From Bacteroidales bacterium (GTDB taxonomy: Bacteria; Bacteroidota; Bacteroidia; Bacteroidales; Dysgonomonadaceae), in assembly GCA_012728155.1 (NCBI GenBank), contig JAAYFR010000295.1, positions 1 through 8,650 of the forward strand: a stretch of DNA of 8,650 bases. The letters run 5' to 3'. Below are positions 6,262 through 8,650 of the stretch, in pieces. Position 1 is the first letter of the stretch, and every line of letters starts with the position of its first letter. Below the pieces are notes generated by a model. The model had not been told where the DNA came from and made no database searches. It saw only the letters and a list, made by a program, of their open reading frames with translations. The position numbers and the translations under genes were made by a program.

Positions 6262-6654
6262 TCATAGAAGAGAGCGGATCTTTTCGGCGATCTCTTCGAA
6301 CTCTTCCGGCGAGAGCTGCAACTTGGGATTGGCAAGGCTCATATCGCCCTCCTTCCGGATAGGGATCAGGTGCATATGCGCGTGTGGCACCTCCAGTCCG
6401 ATCACCATCATCCCCACCCTATGGCAGGGGACCGCTTTCTCGATCGCCTTCACCACTTTTTTGGCAAAAACCGCCATCTCACCCAGGAGGCTGTCCTCCA
6501 GGTCGAAGAGATAATCGGTCTCCTGCTTGGGAACAACCAACGTATGTCCTTTCGCCATCGGATGGATATCGAGGAACGCATAAAACCGGTCGCTCTCCGC
6601 AACTCTATAGGAGGGGATCTCTCCCGCGATAATTCTACTGAAAATTGTTGCCAT
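6262..6654 (-). CDS. HIT-family protein (HinT-like purine nucleotide phosphoramidase/hydrolase)
   Basis: The 130-residue cytosolic protein is a histidine triad enzyme of the HinT/PKCI branch, which typically hydrolyses nucleoside 5'-phosphoramidates or acyl-adenylates to AMP. The triad PHAHMHLIP places His91, His93 and His95 in the HxHxHxx motif, with the middle His93 the expected nucleophile. The N-terminal IFSRIIAGEIPSY and the segment DIHPMAKGHTLVVPK (29-43) are characteristic of the branch. Length is normal. The ATG at 6652-6654 gives the standard N-terminus MATIFSRII. The gene starts 42 bases after the greA stop, and no TAnnTTTG element is visible in that gap, so it is probably co-transcribed with greA. 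Its 3' end converges on the ATPase gene with only seven bases between stop codons and no terminator visible. The natural substrate is unknown; other HIT subfamilies are less likely because of the HinT-like motifs. Confidence 0.94.
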   Translation of the reverse strand: MATIFSRIIAGEIPSYRVAESDRFYAFLDIHPMAKGHTLVVPKQETDYLFDLEDSLLGEMAVFAKKVVKAIEKAVPCHRVGMMVIGLEVPHAHMHLIPIRKEGDMSLANPKLQLSPEEFEEIAEKIRSLL

Positions 6655-6696
6655 TGTGTAGTGTGTCTTTAATTAAGCAGTCAAACGGATCAATCA

Positions 6697-7167
6697 TCAA
6701 AGTGCAATTTCCACCACCTCGAAGGTGATGGTGCCCGACGGTACCTCTATCTCCGCCACATCGCCCACCTTCTTACCCATCAGTCCTTGGGCAATGGGGG
6801 TGTTGACGGCAATTTTCCCGTTTTTCAGGTCGGCCTCGCTCTCCGAGACCAGCATATAGGTCATCATCTTATTGGTTTTCATATTTTTGATGGTGACCCG
6901 GTTCATGATCTGCACCTCGTCGGTGCCAATGGCGCTCTCATCGATCAGCCGCGCGTTGGCAATCAGGTTCTTCAGCTGCGAGATCTTTGCCTCCAGCATC
7001 CCTTGCGCCTCTTTTGCCGCATCGTATTCGGCATTTTCCGACAGGTCGCCCTTATCCCTTGCTTCTGCAATCTGGCGAGATATTTCGGGTCTCTGCACAG
7101 ATTCGTATTCTATCAGTTCTTCTTTCAGCTTCCGAAGTCCCTCTTCGGTCATATAGGTTACAGCCAT
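6697..7167 (-). CDS. greA: Transcription elongation factor GreA
   Basis: GreA binds the secondary channel of RNA polymerase and stimulates cleavage of backtracked RNA, rescuing stalled elongation complexes. The 156-residue protein (E. coli GreA has 158) has an N-terminal coiled coil (about 1-76). Its tip loop ARDKGDLSENAEYDAAKE carries Asp41 and Glu44, the acidic pair that supports metal-dependent cleavage, at the same positions as in E. coli. The C-terminal FKBP-like domain (about 80-156) includes IAQGLMGKKVGDVAEIEVP. ATG at 7165-7167 gives the standard start MAVTYMTEEGL. The HIT gene follows 42 bases downstream in the same direction. Upstream, a terminator-like hairpin at 7204-7248 lies between the best predicted promoter (7266-7296) and the start codon. 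Expression may therefore be set by how often polymerase passes the leader. The gene call is secure; the leader control is inferred. Confidence 0.97.
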   Translation of the reverse strand: MAVTYMTEEGLRKLKEELIEYESVQRPEISRQIAEARDKGDLSENAEYDAAKEAQGMLEAKISQLKNLIANARLIDESAIGTDEVQIMNRVTIKNMKTNKMMTYMLVSESEADLKNGKIAVNTPIAQGLMGKKVGDVAEIEVPSGTITFEVVEIAL

Positions 7168-7203
7168 AGTTCTCTTTTTTTATACTTAAGATTCAATGTA
7201 TAG

Positions 7204-7248
7204 AAAAAGAATTCCGACCTTCATTCACAAGACCGGAACCCTTTTTTT
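7204..7248 (-). terminator. Terminator-like hairpin in the greA leader (possible attenuator)
   Basis: Read leftward, a 16-nt arm (7246-7231, AAAAAGGGTTCCGGTC) pairs with a 16-nt arm (7219-7204, GGTCGGAATTCTTTTT) across an 11-nt loop. Four of the pairs are G-U wobbles in this strand and would be A-C mismatches in the opposite strand, so the structure is specific to leftward RNA. It ends in a U-rich tract. It lies downstream of the predicted greA promoter, so greA transcripts must pass it. It is also the first terminator after the lipoprotein gene (stop at 7322), and it may serve that gene as well. Confidence 0.7.
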
Positions 7249-7265
7249 CCATGTATAACGTTGTA

Positions 7266-7296
7266 CAAAGATAGCACTTTATTTTGATGGGACAAA
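7266..7296 (-). promoter_or_regulatory. Predicted greA promoter (-33 TTTG, -7 TATCTTTG)
   Basis: Read leftward, TTTG (7296-7293) and TATCTTTG (7273-7266) are separated by 19 bases, and both match the Bacteroidota consensus in full; this is one of the best promoters in the window. Transcription should start near 7258-7261, giving a leader of about 90 nt before the greA ATG at 7167. The leader contains the hairpin at 7204-7248. Confidence 0.7.
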
Positions 7297-7321
7297 ATTA
7301 TTCGGCATGTTTTACAACAGC

Positions 7322-8482
7322 TTACAGCACCTTTTTCAGCTCTTCGCCCAACCGTCCATACTCCTCTATCCGGCTTATGATATCCCCCTCCCGGTTGATC
7401 AGGAAGGCGGTGGGGATCTGTGTCACATTGTAGGTGGATGGGAGCGAGGAATAAACCGATCGGGGATCCCTCACGGTGAGCCAGGGGAGGTTGTCGGCCG
7501 CTATTTTCCAGAAATGCTCATCGGAGTCGAACGACACCTGGTATATCTCGAACCCTTTCAACCGGTAGCGGTCATAGAGGCTATTCAGCTCCATATTGTG
7601 CTTGGGCGAGAAATCGGCGTCATAGACCACGAAGTCGAGCAGCACCACCTTTCCCCTCAGCGACGACAGCGCCACTTTTCTACCATTCACCTCCGGCAGG
7701 AGGATATCGGGCACCCCGGTTGCCTCCTCCATCGGTATGCTCTCCAGGAACTTCATCTGCTTCTCCTCTCTCCGTCGTGTTTTCAGCGCATTCATGGTGA
7801 ACTCCACCAGGTGGTTGCTCCTCTCCGTATCGGGGTAATAGCGGCTCCATGCGGTCGCCACCGCGCCATACATCGCATAATCCTGCCGGTTATAGGGGTC
7901 GAAGATCAACTGCTCCTCAATTTTCTGGAAGATGGCATAGTAGGCGGCAGCGCTTGTCGGGTTGGCCAGTATCCGCTGCGACACCTCCCTCTTATATTGG
8001 CGCAGGATGGTATCGAGCTGTTCTATAAACTCCCTGTCGTCGATCGTGCCGGAGCGGTGTCCCTCCTCCAGGGCGTCAATTCCGCGGGTGGCGGTCCGGG
8101 TGAGGCGTTCCACCTCTTTCAGCCGGTCGTTGGCGGGTGAATTTTCCACCTCAAAGCTGTCATACCAATCCGCTGCATCGGCATGGATTTGGACTCTTTC
8201 GGTGGAATCTACGGCAAAGAGGGCAATCCGGTCACCCATCCTCAGTTGATAGAACTCCGGATTGTCGGGTGCCGGCTGTTTGAAGGCGAACGCCCCGCTT
8301 TGGTCGAGCTGCGTGGAGTCGAGCAGGCGCACGCCGCCCAGTCCGCGATGCTCAAGATAGAGCATCTCCCCGTCGGCCGATGCTATATTCCCCCTCACTT
8401 CAAATTTCTCTCCCTGCCTACAGGAAAAAAGCAGGATAGCCATCCCCAAGAGCAATAAAAATCTTTCCGGTCTCTTCTTCAT
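7322..8482 (-). CDS. DUF4369 and thioredoxin-fold lipoprotein lacking the CxxC motif
   Basis: The predicted 386-residue envelope lipoprotein has a lipoprotein signal peptide (MKKRPERFLLLLGMAILLFSC) with the lipidated Cys at residue 21. The N-terminal beta-rich DUF4369-type domain (about 24-105, FEVRGNIASADGEMLYLEH onward) is followed by a helical middle (about 110-250) and a C-terminal TlpA/AhpC-type thioredoxin fold (257-386). TlpA-like oxidoreductases read DFWASWCxPC after the first long strand. This protein reads LLDFVVYDADFSPKHN, and the mature chain has no cysteine other than the lipidated one. The cis-proline region TQIPTAFLI is kept. Thiol redox activity is therefore excluded, and a binding or scaffold role is more likely. 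Residues after the lipidated Cys (RQGEK) lack an acidic surface-export cluster, so periplasmic orientation is favoured. The start at 8482 is chosen because it gives a standard signal peptide; an in-frame ATG at 8509 would prepend KFEKIYIY. Ligand and partners are unknown. Confidence 0.88.
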   Translation of the reverse strand: MKKRPERFLLLLGMAILLFSCRQGEKFEVRGNIASADGEMLYLEHRGLGGVRLLDSTQLDQSGAFAFKQPAPDNPEFYQLRMGDRIALFAVDSTERVQIHADAADWYDSFEVENSPANDRLKEVERLTRTATRGIDALEEGHRSGTIDDREFIEQLDTILRQYKREVSQRILANPTSAAAYYAIFQKIEEQLIFDPYNRQDYAMYGAVATAWSRYYPDTERSNHLVEFTMNALKTRRREEKQMKFLESIPMEEATGVPDILLPEVNGRKVALSSLRGKVVLLDFVVYDADFSPKHNMELNSLYDRYRLKGFEIYQVSFDSDEHFWKIAADNLPWLTVRDPRSVYSSLPSTYNVTQIPTAFLINREGDIISRIEEYGRLGEELKKVL

Positions 8483-8494
8483 ATATATATATAT
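8481..8494. repeat. (AT)7 dinucleotide tract running into the lipoprotein start codon
   Basis: Seven AT units end in the ATG of the lipoprotein gene (start codon 8482-8480 leftward). Unit gain or loss would change the leader just before the start, and would shift the frame of the alternative ATG at 8509, but would leave the reading frame from 8482 intact. Confidence 0.8.
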
Positions 8495-8555
8495 CTTTTC
8501 GAATTTCAATATCGATTCCTTTTTCGCGATTGGCGTTCCTCCGCAAAATGACCTA

Positions 8556-8563
8556 CAAATTTA
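8556..8563 (-). promoter_or_regulatory. Predicted -7 promoter element of the lipoprotein gene
   Basis: Read leftward, TAAATTTG matches TAnnTTTG fully. A start near 8549 would leave a leader of about 65 nt. The nearest upstream TTTG (8581-8578) is only 14 bases away, shorter than the usual 19-21, so the -33 element is doubtful. Confidence 0.4.
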
Positions 8564-8650
8564 CAAGATTTTCTGTTCAAACAGCCATCTTCCCGCCAAT
8601 TAATTGAATTATGGGGGGAAAGCGCGTACCAGAGGGATGTTGATATGGAA

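Noticed and set aside
6256..6271. Small inverted repeat TCTTC...GAAGA between the ATPase and HIT genes
   Set aside because: The stem has only five pairs, mostly A-T, with no T-run on either side; it is unlikely to terminate transcription.
7181..7202. Second inverted repeat (TATAC...GTATA) in the greA leader
   Set aside because: A five-pair AT-rich stem with a 12-base loop is too weak to treat as a structure without comparative support.
8483..8509. Alternative upstream start of the lipoprotein gene at 8509
   Set aside because: It would put KFEKIYIY before the basic signal peptide start MKKR. The start at 8482 gives a standard lipoprotein signal with lipobox cysteine at residue 21.
8609..8650. 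Possible 3' end of a further leftward gene (13 codons, then TAA at 8611-8609)
   Set aside because: The fragment reads FHINIPLVRAFPP and is too short to identify. Another frame is also open over the same bases, so no call is made.
1..8650. CRISPR array, tRNA or rRNA genes, insertion sequences, toxin-antitoxin pair
   Set aside because: No repeat-spacer pattern, cloverleaf sequence, transposase motif or paired small genes were seen. The window is mostly housekeeping genes with one likely acquired ATPase gene.

Overview
The window looks like chromosomal DNA of a Bacteroidales bacterium (Bacteroidota), perhaps near Dysgonomonadaceae or Porphyromonadaceae; the family is a guess. Three things suggest this. 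At least five start regions carry a -7 element of the Bacteroidota type TAnnTTTG, usually with a TTG or TTTG about 19-21 bases upstream. The genes lack clear Shine-Dalgarno sequences. The HtpG, the ECF sigma factor and the DUF4369/thioredoxin-fold lipoprotein read like Bacteroidales versions.

Left part (1-3990), protein quality control: the 3' two fifths of lon run rightward. A convergent ECF sigma factor gene follows, and the two share a hairpin that can terminate transcription in both directions. A 305-base divergent promoter region separates the sigma gene from htpG (Hsp90), which reads rightward and ends in an intrinsic terminator. A perfect 13-base inverted repeat overlaps the predicted htpG -7 element.

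Middle (3956-6254): the coaA promoter is nested in the htpG terminator, so the near-leaderless coaA (type I pantothenate kinase, first step of CoA synthesis) starts immediately after it. Next comes an AT-rich gene for an AAA ATPase with a DUF4143 C-terminal region. It has its own promoter, set among three palindromic 11-base repeats spaced 21-22 bases apart. Its composition differs from its neighbours and suggests acquisition.

Right part (6262-8482), all leftward: a lipoprotein with a DUF4369 domain and a cysteine-free thioredoxin fold, then greA, then a HIT-family nucleotide hydrolase. greA and the HIT gene look like a two-gene operon. The best greA promoter lies upstream of a terminator-like hairpin in the greA leader. 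This layout would allow premature termination and a short leader RNA of about 55-60 nt, much like the GraL RNAs of the Escherichia coli greA leader. This is the most interesting regulatory signal in the window.

No tRNA, rRNA, CRISPR array, insertion sequence or obvious multi-gene defence system was seen. Most genes are recognisable housekeeping genes; the least understood are the AAA/DUF4143 ATPase and the cysteine-less lipoprotein.
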